Shown here: in pieces, positions 8,517 through 17,138 of the stretch
How positions within the stretch are numbered: position 1 is the stretch's first letter
Layout: the number at the start of each line of letters is the position of its first letter
Source: Polynucleobacter sp. MWH-Braz-FAM2G
GTDB taxonomy: Bacteria; Pseudomonadota; Gammaproteobacteria; Burkholderiales; Burkholderiaceae
Direction: 5' to 3'
DNA: 64,000 nucleotides
Assembly: GCF_018687635.1 (NCBI RefSeq)
Contig: NZ_CP061300.1
Span: 1,571,424-1,635,423, forward strand
Position numbers and translations under genes: made by a program
The notes under the pieces: model-generated
What the model was told of the DNA's origin: nothing
The model's database searches: none
Seen by the model: only the letters and a program-made list of their open reading frames with translations

Positions 8517-9734
8517 TTACTTTTTAACCAATGGGCAGGTGGATTCTGATAACGGCTTAAAAGCAATTTGCGAAGGAATAGTGCTAACTAAGTTGTAGTA
8601 ATCCCAGGGACCTTTTGATTCGCTTGGCTTTTTAACCTGAAATAAATAAACGTCATGAATCACTCTTCCGTCTGGACGGATTGATGCATTGCGCATTACT
8701 GAATCTTTAATTGGGGTGTCACGCATAGTTTGCGCAATCACTTTCCAATCATCTGATTTAGCTGCAGCGACTGATTTCAAGTAATGGTAAGTGCTTGAGT
8801 AGACTCCAGCTTGAACCATTGTCGGCTTAAAGCCTCTGTGCAACTTTTCAAACCGCTTAGAAAATGCACGGGTTTGATCATCAAGATCCCAATAAAAACC
8901 CTCCGAGAACAAAAGTCCTTGCGCAGTGTTCAAACCCATAGAATGAACGTCAGTTAAAAAAACCAGCAATGCAGCAACTTGCTGTTGACTGGTAGTCCCA
9001 ATGCCAAACTCTTTTGATGCCTTGATGGCATTCACTGTATCTTGAGCGCCATTTGCTAACGCAATCACATTGGCCTTAGATGCTTGGGCCTGCAATAAGG
9101 CTGATGAAAAATCACTATTATTTAATGGATGCTTCACACTTCCAACAACTGTGCCGCCATTCGCCTTAACAATATCTCCCGCCTCTTTTTCTAGGGATTG
9201 GCCAAATGCATAATCCACAGTCACAAAATACCAGGTCTTACCACCCTTGCGAGTGATTGCTGACGCTGGTCCAGATGCTGAAGAATAAGTATCAAACATC
9301 CAGTGAAATCCGTTTGGCGCACAATCTTCATTCGTTAAACGTGTAGTAGCAGGTCCGCTATACATAGCGATACCGCCCTTTTCTTTGATGAGCTTTTGAA
9401 CAGCTAAAGCACCAGCAGAATTTGTTAAATCCACGATGGCATCAACACCATCTTTATCCATCCATTCACGAGCCTTAGAGACCATAATGTCAGGCTTATT
9501 TTGATTATCAGCAGAGACTAATTCAATCTTCATCCCTTTACATTCCGCCTTCAGGCAATCGTCTATCGCCATTTTTGCAGCGACAACCGATCCTTCGCCC
9601 CCCATTCCTGAGTATGGACCAGACATGTCTGTCAGGACCCCGATCTTCACGCCACCATTACTTAAATCTGCCTGCGCAGTGCCCATTGCAAGCATTGCAC
9701 CTAAAAGCAAAGATAGTTTCTTCATTTTGAGCAT
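8517..9734 (-). CDS. ABC transporter substrate-binding protein, branched-chain amino acid (LivK) type
   Basis: 405 residues with a signal peptide (MLKMKKLSLLLGAMLAMGTAQA, cleavage near residue 22) and a type I periplasmic-binding fold: KIGVLTDMSGPYSGMGG at the start of the mature part, a VDAIVDLTNSAGALAV strand, and a C-terminal DVYLFQVKKPSES segment. The ribosome site AGGGGA fits the ATG at 9734. Such proteins deliver amino acids, short amides or aromatic acids to Liv-type permeases. No permease or ATPase gene is nearby, so it is an orphan that must use a permease encoded elsewhere. It likely belongs to the mmsAB operon and is divergent from a LysR gene. Confidence 0.88.
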   Translation of the reverse strand: MLKMKKLSLLLGAMLAMGTAQADLSNGGVKIGVLTDMSGPYSGMGGEGSVVAAKMAIDDCLKAECKGMKIELVSADNQNKPDIMVSKAREWMDKDGVDAIVDLTNSAGALAVQKLIKEKGGIAMYSGPATTRLTNEDCAPNGFHWMFDTYSSASGPASAITRKGGKTWYFVTVDYAFGQSLEKEAGDIVKANGGTVVGSVKHPLNNSDFSSALLQAQASKANVIALANGAQDTVNAIKASKEFGIGTTSQQQVAALLVFLTDVHSMGLNTAQGLLFSEGFYWDLDDQTRAFSKRFEKLHRGFKPTMVQAGVYSSTYHYLKSVAAAKSDDWKVIAQTMRDTPIKDSVMRNASIRPDGRVIHDVYLFQVKKPSESKGPWDYYNLVSTIPSQIAFKPLSESTCPLVKK

Positions 9735-9839
9735 CTTGATTCCCCTGATTATTAGTCTTATTTTTGAATAAATCCCGCAAACATCTATGCAATCCTTTTG
9801 AATCTTACTTCTGTATTTTTACAATTAGAATCGAGTAAT

Positions 9840-9866
9840 ATGCATATTTACTTTGCAAATTTGCAT
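9840..9866. promoter_or_regulatory. Candidate operator upstream of LysR gene
   Basis: An imperfect inverted repeat, ATGCATATT (9840-9848) and AATTTGCAT (9858-9866), with 8 of 9 positions matching; its right part also contains the perfect 12-base palindrome TGCAAATTTGCA (9854-9865). It ends 4 bases before the ATG chosen for the LysR gene and lies between it and the divergent binding-protein/mmsAB genes. Probably the binding site of that regulator. Confidence 0.5.
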
Positions 9867-9870
9867 AACT

Positions 9871-10797
9871 ATGAATCACAATTCCATCAATTGGGACAAC
9901 ATTAGGGTGTTTTTAGCCGTAGCCAGGCTTCAGTCGGCCTTTGAAGCGGCAAATCACCTAAAAATTGATCAATCCACAATTAGTAGAAGACTCAAAAAAC
10001 TTGAGGAAGAGATTGGATCAGAGCTATTTACCAGGAACTCACAGGGCCACTTGCTGAACGCAAACGGACATCGCTTACTTGAATATGCCGAAACCATTGA
10101 AAACACCATCTCCTCAATGGAAAGTAAATTAGGTGGCGATAGCCAAATATTAACGGGCTCAATACGACTTGGAGCCACAGAAGGATTTGGGGGAACATTT
10201 TTAGCCCCTCACCTAGCAAATTTTTGTGAAATGCATGCAGGGCTTACCGTTGATTTATTGGCATTACCCCGTTTTATCAATCTATCTAAACGAGAGGCTG
10301 ATTTAGTAGTTAGCATTGATAGACCTGAAACTGGTCCCTACATTACGTGCAAATTGACTGACTACAAACTGCAAGCATATGCAACCGAACAATACCTAGA
10401 TAATCATCCGAGAATTCAAAATTTAGAGGATTTGGGTAAACATAAATTTACTGGCTATGTAGATGAATACTCATTTAGCCCAAAATTACAATATCTCAAA
10501 AATCTTGCGCCAAACGCTCACGTCCCCTTTAGAAGCAGTAGCCTTACCGCTCAATTACAAGCCGCACTTCAAGGAAAAATGTTAGCAGTGTTACCTTGTT
10601 TTTTAGCTAAAAGCTACCCAGCTCTTATTCCAGTTCTGCCCGATAAAACCAGCTTTAATAGAACCTTTTGGCTAATTGCTCCAAGTGAGCGAAAAAGCGT
10701 CGCAAGGGTAACAGTGTTATGGGACTATCTACGGCATATCTCCTCAATTAATCAAGAATATCTTCTTGGTGACAGCTTAAACATTACCTTGAACTAA
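9871..10797 (+). CDS. LysR-type transcriptional regulator
   Basis: 308 residues from the ATG at 9871. A TTG six codons upstream is in frame but falls inside the palindrome, so I reject it. The helix-turn-helix covers NIRVFLAVARLQSAFEAANHLKIDQSTISRRLKKLEEEIGSELF, and a LysR effector domain follows. The S-T-I-S-R-R recognition helix and the short effector domain resemble the GcvA/DsdC-like subgroup loosely. It is divergent from the binding protein-mmsA-mmsB genes, so probably controls them. The effector is unknown; valine catabolic intermediates are natural candidates. Confidence 0.88.
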   Translation: MNHNSINWDNIRVFLAVARLQSAFEAANHLKIDQSTISRRLKKLEEEIGSELFTRNSQGHLLNANGHRLLEYAETIENTISSMESKLGGDSQILTGSIRLGATEGFGGTFLAPHLANFCEMHAGLTVDLLALPRFINLSKREADLVVSIDRPETGPYITCKLTDYKLQAYATEQYLDNHPRIQNLEDLGKHKFTGYVDEYSFSPKLQYLKNLAPNAHVPFRSSSLTAQLQAALQGKMLAVLPCFLAKSYPALIPVLPDKTSFNRTFWLIAPSERKSVARVTVLWDYLRHISSINQEYLLGDSLNITLN

Positions 10798-10881
10798 ATC
10801 CCATTCAATGACATCTTCACCAAATAGACATATGATGAACTGAAAATGAATACATTCATCATCACTTGTTTATAGATCAAG

Positions 10882-11427
10882 ATGGCTCTGAACCCAGAAC
10901 ATGATCCTTCGGAAACTCTGCATGCCCATGGGGATGGCTTTTGGTATGGAATCCGGCCCATACAAAAAAGCGACAAACAAAAACTGATAGATCTTTTTAA
11001 TCATCTCTCTCCTGAAAATCGCTATCTACGATTTGCTCATGCAATTTCGGAATTACCAAATGAATATTTGGAGGATGTATTAGAGCTGGATTACAAAAAG
11101 GAAATGGCATTAATAGCTTTCACCAAATCCAACACAGAAAACGAAGAGATTATTGGCATTGCTAGATATGTTTGCCAAGGAAATACCTTGGTATGTGAAT
11201 TCTCACTAACGGTAAGTGATGCATACACCGCGCATGGGGTGGGAACTGCGCTGATGCAAAATTTGATCAAGCACGCAAAAACACAAGGGCTTGATGAAAT
11301 GGTTGGATACGTACTGAATAATAACCAGCCGATGCTTCACCTAATGAAAGATTTAGGCTTTCAAATCAACCCATTTCAAGAAGATGCTGAGTTTAAAAAA
11401 GTCACCCTAAGTCTTTGTAGGAGCTAA
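10882..11427 (+). CDS. GNAT family N-acetyltransferase
   Basis: 181 residues. The N-terminal YGIRPIQKSDKQKLIDLFNHLSPENRYLRF region and the acetyl-CoA loop region SDAYTAHGVGTALMQNLIKHAK (Q/R-x-x-G-x-A replaced by HGVGTA), followed by VLNNNQPMLHLMKDLGF, are typical of the GNAT domain found alone or at the C-terminus of Pat-type protein acetyltransferases. It would transfer acetyl from acetyl-CoA to a protein lysine or small amine. Stand-alone gene between a LysR gene and the polysaccharide cluster; no clear functional link. Substrate not predictable. Confidence 0.85.
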   Translation: MALNPEHDPSETLHAHGDGFWYGIRPIQKSDKQKLIDLFNHLSPENRYLRFAHAISELPNEYLEDVLELDYKKEMALIAFTKSNTENEEIIGIARYVCQGNTLVCEFSLTVSDAYTAHGVGTALMQNLIKHAKTQGLDEMVGYVLNNNQPMLHLMKDLGFQINPFQEDAEFKKVTLSLCRS

Positions 11428-11515
11428 TCGCAAACTGAAGAGATAAATTAAAAACCTTGCACTTCTTTGCTTCATCACTTATTCTAAAAATAATAATTCT
11501 AAAATCTAAGTCCAA

Positions 11516-12319
11516 ATGAATGCTAAGTTTTACCTAGTACTGGGAATTCTTGCATCGATCATTTCTCATAGCGTACATGGTCAGGTTGAAAACTCTCTAT
11601 TAGAACAATTTGATAGGCCTGCTATTTTCGATGCAAATTCTTATGTGGAATTAGGCGCTAGTTATGAAGGTCTAACCAATAATTACGCAGCGTGGCAAAG
11701 TCAATATTTTGATTTAATGTTGCCGCTAAAAGAAAATGGTTTGGTTTACCTGCAATTATTAAATGCGCAACGTTTTTCACAAGTAGATCAATCTGCATAC
11801 CTCAATTACGCCTACCCATTTAAATATGGTGTAGTCAATGTCGAGGGATCTTTAACGCATAATCCACAATTCTTAGCACAAAATTTTTATGGAGCTGGCT
11901 GGAATGGAAAACTTCCCTATCAATTTAACTATTTGCTATCTGGAAGAGAAAGTAGTTACTTAGACGGAAGAACCAGCAATCAAAATATTGGCCTTGATAA
12001 ATATTTTGATCAGTTCCGCTTGGCCTATGTAGCAACCTACTCCACTCTAAATTCTCAAAAAAGCGGCTGGCTAAGTAAATACCAAGTTCAGTGGTTTGCC
12101 AAAAACAACAATCGTATAGGCTTTACTTATGCAAGCGGTCATGAGCCAACTGTAGTCAATATTGGCAACCTCACCTCTATAGATACTCAACAATACTTAT
12201 TAGATGGGTTATTTTGGATTACCAATGAAATTGGCTTAACTGCCTCAGCCTGGCATGCAAAGCAAGGCAGTTACTACCAAAGAAACGGGGGGCAGCTTGG
12301 ACTTCGATTGGTTTTCTGA
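11516..12319 (+). CDS. YaiO-family outer membrane beta-barrel protein
   Basis: 267 residues with a signal peptide (cleavage after HSVHG, residue ~22) and alternating amphipathic strands rich in Tyr, Gln and Asn, ending with a C-terminal aromatic residue in LGLRLVF, as outer membrane barrels do. Segments such as SYVELGASYEGLTNNYAAWQ and NVEGSLTHNPQFL match the YaiO domain (TIGR04390 type). In E. coli yaiO lies next to yaiP, a GT2 glycosyltransferase; here too a GT2 gene follows two genes later. That parallel suggests a barrel for exporting or anchoring a surface glycan, but the function of YaiO is not established. Confidence 0.75.
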   Translation: MNAKFYLVLGILASIISHSVHGQVENSLLEQFDRPAIFDANSYVELGASYEGLTNNYAAWQSQYFDLMLPLKENGLVYLQLLNAQRFSQVDQSAYLNYAYPFKYGVVNVEGSLTHNPQFLAQNFYGAGWNGKLPYQFNYLLSGRESSYLDGRTSNQNIGLDKYFDQFRLAYVATYSTLNSQKSGWLSKYQVQWFAKNNNRIGFTYASGHEPTVVNIGNLTSIDTQQYLLDGLFWITNEIGLTASAWHAKQGSYYQRNGGQLGLRLVF

Positions 12320-12974
12320 TCCCCTGCTTCTTTATGCCTTAAGCCTAGCTGGGCTTTTGTTTGGGGGAATTTTTGTTCTCATTTTGACAATCGTCATTAA
12401 GCATGGCAGCCGACTTCGGAGCAAAGAAATCCAGCAACGCGTTATCGCGCTACTAGATCAGGCCAAAAACCGCTCACATAAGGGTGAAAGCATTCAACAT
12501 CAACTGAATAGCATCAATAGCTTGATACATCTTTATAAAAAAGATGTTGCATATGGATGGGTAAGATTACTTGAGCAAACCCCAGCATCTGATCGCAAGG
12601 AATATGTTGAAGTTGCAATCCAAACTGACATGCTTCATTGCATTCCGCACTGCTTAAATGAAGAGGGCTTAGCCGAGAAATGCATTGCATTAGAAGCGAT
12701 AGGACTTTCTAATTTTCAAGAATTTGTATTTGAAGTAAAAAAATATGTTGATCAAGCAGGAATTGCACCCTATGCATGTATTGCTCTAGCCCGTTTAATT
12801 GGTAAAGAAGCCCTTTCGCAGATCATTGAGTCTTATGAAAAAGGGTTTCTCAACATCACGCAAGCTTTGGCAGCCATGGTTGAAATTCCTCGTGACCAGT
12901 TAATTCAATACTCTCGAGAAGCAAGAAATAAGAATTTTCCAAAAAGACTATTACGTTATTTGGTCGCCACCTAA
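12297..12974 (+). CDS. Membrane-anchored helical-repeat (HEAT-like) protein
   Basis: The frame is open from 12255; I favour the TTG at 12297 (225 residues) because it follows a GGGGGG run, and it overlaps the YaiO gene by 23 bases. One transmembrane helix (about residues 9-33, LLLYALSLAGLLFGGIFVLILTI region) is followed by a soluble, all-helical part with repeated helix pairs such as CIALEAIGLSNFQEFVFEVKKYV and ACIALARLIGKEALSQII, resembling HEAT repeats. It ends directly before the glycosyltransferase start. Probably a scaffold for the synthase at the inner membrane. I do not recognise a named family. Confidence 0.7.
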   Translation: MDFDWFSDPLLLYALSLAGLLFGGIFVLILTIVIKHGSRLRSKEIQQRVIALLDQAKNRSHKGESIQHQLNSINSLIHLYKKDVAYGWVRLLEQTPASDRKEYVEVAIQTDMLHCIPHCLNEEGLAEKCIALEAIGLSNFQEFVFEVKKYVDQAGIAPYACIALARLIGKEALSQIIESYEKGFLNITQALAAMVEIPRDQLIQYSREARNKNFPKRLLRYLVAT

Positions 12975-14357
12975 ATGGATATCACCGCTCTATCCTCTCA
13001 AGTTGTCCGCTTCATGGAATATTTTTTCCATGCACATCTACTGATTGCATTGGCTACCTACATTGTAGTGGCCGCATTACTTAGGAAACATCTACACCAT
13101 TTAAGATATCGATCTATTAGTCATGAGAAGGTGCCATTTGAGAAATTAAATGCGCCAAAAATCAGCGTCATCATCCCAGCTCATAACGAGGCTCTTGGAA
13201 TCGTTGAAAGCGTCAATGCCGCACTTTCTATCGATTATCCAAACTATGAAATTGTTGTCATAGATGATGGCTCGAGTGATCAAACCTTAGAAACCCTCAA
13301 AGAACACTTCCAACTTGCAGAGTATTCGCTGACACACTGCACAAATTTAAGTAAATCTATCCCCCTCTCTGCTTTTAGCTCTACCACTTATCCAAGACTG
13401 CGCGTTATTCAAAAGACTCACACCGGTAAAGCGGATAGTCTAAATGTAGGAATTCAATATAGCTCTGGCGAATATATTTGCTGCATAGATAGTGACTCCA
13501 TTATTACCCCCGATGCCCTGCGCAAACTAATCATTCAATTTATTAATGAGCCCACCTTGGTTGCCCTTGGTGGCGCTATTGCCCCAAGCAATGAAATTGT
13601 CATCAAAAACGGAGAAGTTAGGAGAAAAAGAAATTCACAGTCCATTTTTGTTGGTGTTCAAATTATCGAGTATTTACGTTCCTTTACTTCATGGCGAACT
13701 GGCTGGTCTTATTTAGACGGACTCTTAATCATTGGTGGAGCGTTAACCATATTTAATAAAGAGGCCCTAATTCGGATTGGGGGCTATAGATCCGAGGCAT
13801 ATTGCGAAGATTTAGAAATTATTCTTTCTCTTCATGAATACCATCTGAAAAACAATCTTCCTTACAAGATTTGGACAGTTCCCGATGTGATTTGTTGGAC
13901 TAGAGTTCCCAAGGATAAAGTGGGGTTAAAAAAACAGCGGATACGCTGGATGTGGGGTGCCCTGCAAAGTTTAAGCTGGCACAAAAAACTCATGTTTAAT
14001 AGAAAGAGTCTGTTAATTGGCTGGTTTTCATTTCCTCATATTGTGTTTATTGAAGCCTTTGCACCTGTAATTGAACTTCTAGGCATTGTTTCGCTTTGGG
14101 TATGCATCGTTTTAGGCCTGCTCTCGTACACCTCTTTTTTTATATATGGGCTTCTGATTTACGCAATAAGCGGCTTTTACTCTTGGTATGCTATTGCCGT
14201 TAACGATAGCTATATCAGCAGCTTTAATTCACTTCAACAAATCCTTCGCCTAGGAGCAATTGGATTAATTGAACCTATTGGTTATCGACAACGTGATGCC
14301 TACTGGAGAATGATTGGATGGTGGAGATGGTTAAGGGGAAAACCAATTAGCTGGTGA
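12975..14357 (+). CDS. Family 2 glycosyltransferase, processive membrane type
   Basis: 460 residues. An N-terminal membrane helix (~18-36) precedes a GT-A domain with ISVIIPAHNE (63-72), DDGS (97-100), DSD metal motif (172-174), ED general-base motif (278-279) and QRIRW, a QxxRW motif (321-325); three to four more membrane helices follow. This is the layout of PgaC/NodC/hyaluronan-type synthases that build and extrude beta-linked polysaccharides from UDP-sugars. Its ATG follows the stop of the repeat protein without a gap. With the YaiO barrel it forms a three-gene operon ended by a strong terminator. E. coli YaiP is the nearest analogue by context. Sugar is unknown. Confidence 0.9.
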   Translation: MDITALSSQVVRFMEYFFHAHLLIALATYIVVAALLRKHLHHLRYRSISHEKVPFEKLNAPKISVIIPAHNEALGIVESVNAALSIDYPNYEIVVIDDGSSDQTLETLKEHFQLAEYSLTHCTNLSKSIPLSAFSSTTYPRLRVIQKTHTGKADSLNVGIQYSSGEYICCIDSDSIITPDALRKLIIQFINEPTLVALGGAIAPSNEIVIKNGEVRRKRNSQSIFVGVQIIEYLRSFTSWRTGWSYLDGLLIIGGALTIFNKEALIRIGGYRSEAYCEDLEIILSLHEYHLKNNLPYKIWTVPDVICWTRVPKDKVGLKKQRIRWMWGALQSLSWHKKLMFNRKSLLIGWFSFPHIVFIEAFAPVIELLGIVSLWVCIVLGLLSYTSFFIYGLLIYAISGFYSWYAIAVNDSYISSFNSLQQILRLGAIGLIEPIGYRQRDAYWRMIGWWRWLRGKPISW

Positions 14358-14362
14358 GCAAA

Positions 14363-14397
14363 TGAAAAACCCTTGAATCACTCTCAAGGGTTTTTCA
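14363..14397. terminator. Bidirectional Rho-independent terminator
   Basis: Perfect 14-base arms (TGAAAAACCCTTGA and its complement) around a 7-base loop, with A-rich left and T-rich right flanks. It lies between the converging glycosyltransferase and dadA genes and can stop transcription from both sides. Confidence 0.92.
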
Positions 14398-14440
14398 TCA
14401 CTATTAATGGTTAATATTCCAACTCACTAGAAAACCTTCT

Positions 14441-15700
14441 TTACGAAAACTGGAGACTCGCTGGTGAACTTGCTTTTGTAGTGGTTTCGCCATACTGAAT
14501 TACATCACCAATCATTTCAGCAGTGCAGGCAGACAAGGTCCAACCCAGATGTCCATGGCCAGTGTTGTAATACACATTCGGTTTATTACCTCTTCCTACT
14601 CTTGGCATCATTGTTGGCATCATCGGACGCAAACCGGCCCAAGGAACAACAGAGCGTGTGCTGACTTCAGGAAAGCATTGATTAACCCAGTCAATTAGCG
14701 GCTTGATACGATCAGCGCGAATATCACGATTGACACCATTAAATTCTGCAGTACCAGCTACGCGGAACCGATCTATCCCAAGACGACTGGTAACGAGTTT
14801 GGTTTCATCATCTAATAGACTCACATTGGGAGCACCCTCTTGACTAGCCTTGTCGTTCAAATTAACGGTAATTGAATAGCCTTTAACTGGATAAACATTG
14901 ACACGATCACCCAACTGAGCTGCAAGATCACGACTACCAACGCCAGCGCAAACCACGACATTATCAAAAACGAGTTGGCTGGCTTGTCCATCCTTACTCA
15001 ACGTTAAGTTCACATGATTTCCATCTGACTGAACAGAGAGAACTTCGTGCTCGTAAATAGTTTTAACGCCTAAATTAGCTGCAGCTTCAGACAGGCCATA
15101 TGTAAATTTATGTATATCTCCCGTCGAATCACTCTCTGTGTAATAACCACCGTAATATTTACCAGCCAGAGTGGGCTCGATCTCTTTCATCTCTTGCGGT
15201 GTTACAGCAATGCGCCCCAGACCGCCCTCAGCCAGCATTTTAGAGACCTTACCGGCATGATCAAATCCAGCCTTATCACGATAGATATGCAAGATACCTT
15301 CGCGCTTTAAATCAAAATCGATGCCCTCTTGCTTTGCCCAAGAAAATAAATGCTTTCTGGCTTCAATTGCCATGTGTGCAGTCTGAACGGTATTACTCTT
15401 GTAATTTGGAATGGATGCAATGAACTCTGCGAACCATGAAATCTTATGCCAGTCGGGCTTTAAGTTAATTAACAAAGGGGCATCTTTTTTAAATACCCAC
15501 TTCATGCCCTTCATGATTGTTGACCAGTGATTCCAGACCTCTGCATTTGATGCAGAAAGCTGACCACCATTGGCAAAGGATGTTTCCATACCTGCATAAC
15601 GATGACGCTCGATAAGAGTGACATCGTAGCCACGCTTTGCCAAAACATAAGCTGTCGTTACACCAGTGATGCCACCACCAATAATTACAAATGATTTCAT
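14441..15700 (-). CDS. dadA: D-amino acid dehydrogenase-like FAD oxidoreductase (DadA family)
   Basis: 419 residues. The FAD-binding GGGITG motif is at 8-13, in a Rossmann fold ending in LIERH; later GVSSRDLA-like and PWAGLRPMMPTMMP plus a C-terminal GHGHLGWTLS segment are typical of DadA. DadA-type enzymes oxidatively deaminate small D-amino acids and feed electrons to the respiratory chain at the inner membrane. An AGGA ribosome site precedes the ATG. The transcript leader holds a tandem glycine riboswitch, so the gene is induced or tuned by glycine; this points to glycine or a glycine-derived amine as substrate, or to alanine/glycine balance. Exact substrate is therefore open between D-alanine-like amino acids and glycine. 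Confidence 0.85.
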   Translation of the reverse strand: MKSFVIIGGGITGVTTAYVLAKRGYDVTLIERHRYAGMETSFANGGQLSASNAEVWNHWSTIMKGMKWVFKKDAPLLINLKPDWHKISWFAEFIASIPNYKSNTVQTAHMAIEARKHLFSWAKQEGIDFDLKREGILHIYRDKAGFDHAGKVSKMLAEGGLGRIAVTPQEMKEIEPTLAGKYYGGYYTESDSTGDIHKFTYGLSEAAANLGVKTIYEHEVLSVQSDGNHVNLTLSKDGQASQLVFDNVVVCAGVGSRDLAAQLGDRVNVYPVKGYSITVNLNDKASQEGAPNVSLLDDETKLVTSRLGIDRFRVAGTAEFNGVNRDIRADRIKPLIDWVNQCFPEVSTRSVVPWAGLRPMMPTMMPRVGRGNKPNVYYNTGHGHLGWTLSACTAEMIGDVIQYGETTTKASSPASLQFS

Positions 15701-15744
15701 ATTGAGATCCTAAAACGTCAAGGGTTTCCCATTGCAAATGCACA

Positions 15745-15930
15745 AGGGGCCCCCTCTGTTCTGGACCTGAGAGATTCATAAGCTGAGAAGCTTACTTGCT
15801 CCTTCGGTGTTATTAAGCGACGAAGTCTCAATAACTCTTCAGAGTGTAAAAATCATTTCGGTTCTTTTGCCTGAGAGTTTCCGGGGCGGTTGCTCCTTCG
15901 GCGCTGTAAAAACAGTCTCTCCCGAGAATG
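15745..15930 (-). promoter_or_regulatory. Tandem glycine riboswitch
   Basis: Read on the minus strand, two aptamers lie in series. Aptamer 1 (~15927-15861) has CGGGAGAGAC, then GCGCCGAAGGAGCAA, then AACTCTCAGGC. Aptamer 2 (~15845-15755) has a GAGAC segment, ACACCGAAGGAGCAA and ATCTCTCAGGTCC. These are the conserved blocks of glycine aptamers, and the tandem layout with a short linker is classic. A GC-rich segment just downstream (15721-15755) may be the expression platform. It lies 45 bases before dadA and in the same direction. Start and end are approximate. Confidence 0.95.
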
Positions 15931-15956
15931 ATTAAGCAAATCTTAACACTAAACCT

Positions 15957-17126
15957 TCAAACCTTTAAGTACTGCCGAACTAATTCGCACCAGAATGTAG
16001 CACCAATTGCTATATTCCCATCATTAAAATCATAGGCCGGATTATGTACCATGCATGTTCCAGGGGTATCGCCATTCCCAATAAAGAGATAGGAGCCAGG
16101 GATCTTTTCAAGCATAAATGCAAAATCTTCGCTACCAGAAAGAGCAGGGCCTTGACGAGTAATTGCCGCTGGTCCAAAAAAGTCAGTTGCCACATTCCTT
16201 GCAAACTCGGTTTCTGCAAGCGAATTTACTAGAACCGCATAGCCTTTACGCCAATTAATATTAGCTGTTAAGCCAAAACTTTCAGCCTGTGCCTTCACTA
16301 GATCTTTGATTCTTTTTTCAAGATCAATTCTTACTTGGGAATCTAATGCTCGAATACTTAATTCTAATTTTGCTAATCCAGGAATTACATTATTTGCATG
16401 ACCTGCATTAAATGCGCCTACAGTAATTACAGCGGATTGTTGTGGATCGACATTTCTAGAAACAATCGTTTGCAAAGCCATAACGATTGATGATGCTGCA
16501 ACGATGGGATCAGACGCCTTATGCGGCAGACCTCCGTGCCCACCAACCCCGCTAATCTCAATGGTTGCATAATCACTTGACGACATGGTAGGTCCATCTC
16601 GAAATACAAGATGGCCAACTGGATAACCTGGCATATTGTGTATTGCAAAAATAGAATCGCATGGAAAACGCTCAAACAAGCCATCTGCCATCATTCGCAA
16701 CGCGCCCCCTCCACCCTCTTCGGCAGGTTGAAATATTAAATTCACCGTACCCGAGAAATTTTTCTTGACAGCTAATTCTTTTGCGGCTGCTAACAATATT
16801 GCTGTATGACCATCGTGACCACATGCGTGCATAACACCATGATTGCAACTGGTCCATTCCACTCCACTCGTCTCATGAATTGGCAGGGCATCCATATCAG
16901 CCCGCAAGCCAATGGACATCTCGCCAATGCCATTTTTTAAGACGCCTACTACGCCAGTACCACCAATACCCTCGTGAACCTCATAACCCCAAGATTTCAG
17001 CTTTTCTGCAACTAAAGTAGCGGTTCTATGCTCCTCAAAAGCCAGCTCAGGATGTTGATGAATATCTCTTCTCAAAGAAATAAACTCATCAACCTCAATC
17101 AAAGCCAATTCGCTTGCTTGGTTCAT
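15957..17126 (-). CDS. M20 family amidohydrolase (hippurate hydrolase / N-acyl-amino-acid type)
   Basis: 389 residues, normal for the M20D subfamily. The metal-site signature MHACGHDGHTAIL supplies His100, Cys102 and His104, PAEEGGGG supplies Glu136-137, and DALPIHE is the expected early motif; the lid domain between ~180 and 295 carries SGVGGHGGLPHKASDP. Such enzymes split N-acyl amino acids, e.g. hippurate to benzoate and glycine. The neighbours fit that reading: a Bug receptor directly upstream (12 bases), a glycine riboswitch and glycine/D-amino-acid oxidase directly downstream, and a benzoate pathway a few kilobases away. Specific substrate remains inference. Confidence 0.88.
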   Translation of the reverse strand: MNQASELALIEVDEFISLRRDIHQHPELAFEEHRTATLVAEKLKSWGYEVHEGIGGTGVVGVLKNGIGEMSIGLRADMDALPIHETSGVEWTSCNHGVMHACGHDGHTAILLAAAKELAVKKNFSGTVNLIFQPAEEGGGGALRMMADGLFERFPCDSIFAIHNMPGYPVGHLVFRDGPTMSSSDYATIEISGVGGHGGLPHKASDPIVAASSIVMALQTIVSRNVDPQQSAVITVGAFNAGHANNVIPGLAKLELSIRALDSQVRIDLEKRIKDLVKAQAESFGLTANINWRKGYAVLVNSLAETEFARNVATDFFGPAAITRQGPALSGSEDFAFMLEKIPGSYLFIGNGDTPGTCMVHNPAYDFNDGNIAIGATFWCELVRQYLKV

Positions 17127-17138
17127 TGATAAACCTAC

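Noticed and set aside
12255..12296. Upstream ATG start for the helical-repeat gene
   Set aside because: It would overlap the YaiO gene by 65 bases and adds a polar segment before the membrane helix; the TTG at 12297 fits better, though this is not certain.
15489..15779. Minus-strand frame of 96 residues across the dadA start
   Set aside because: It covers the glycine riboswitch and the dadA N-terminus in another frame and has no recognisable protein features.
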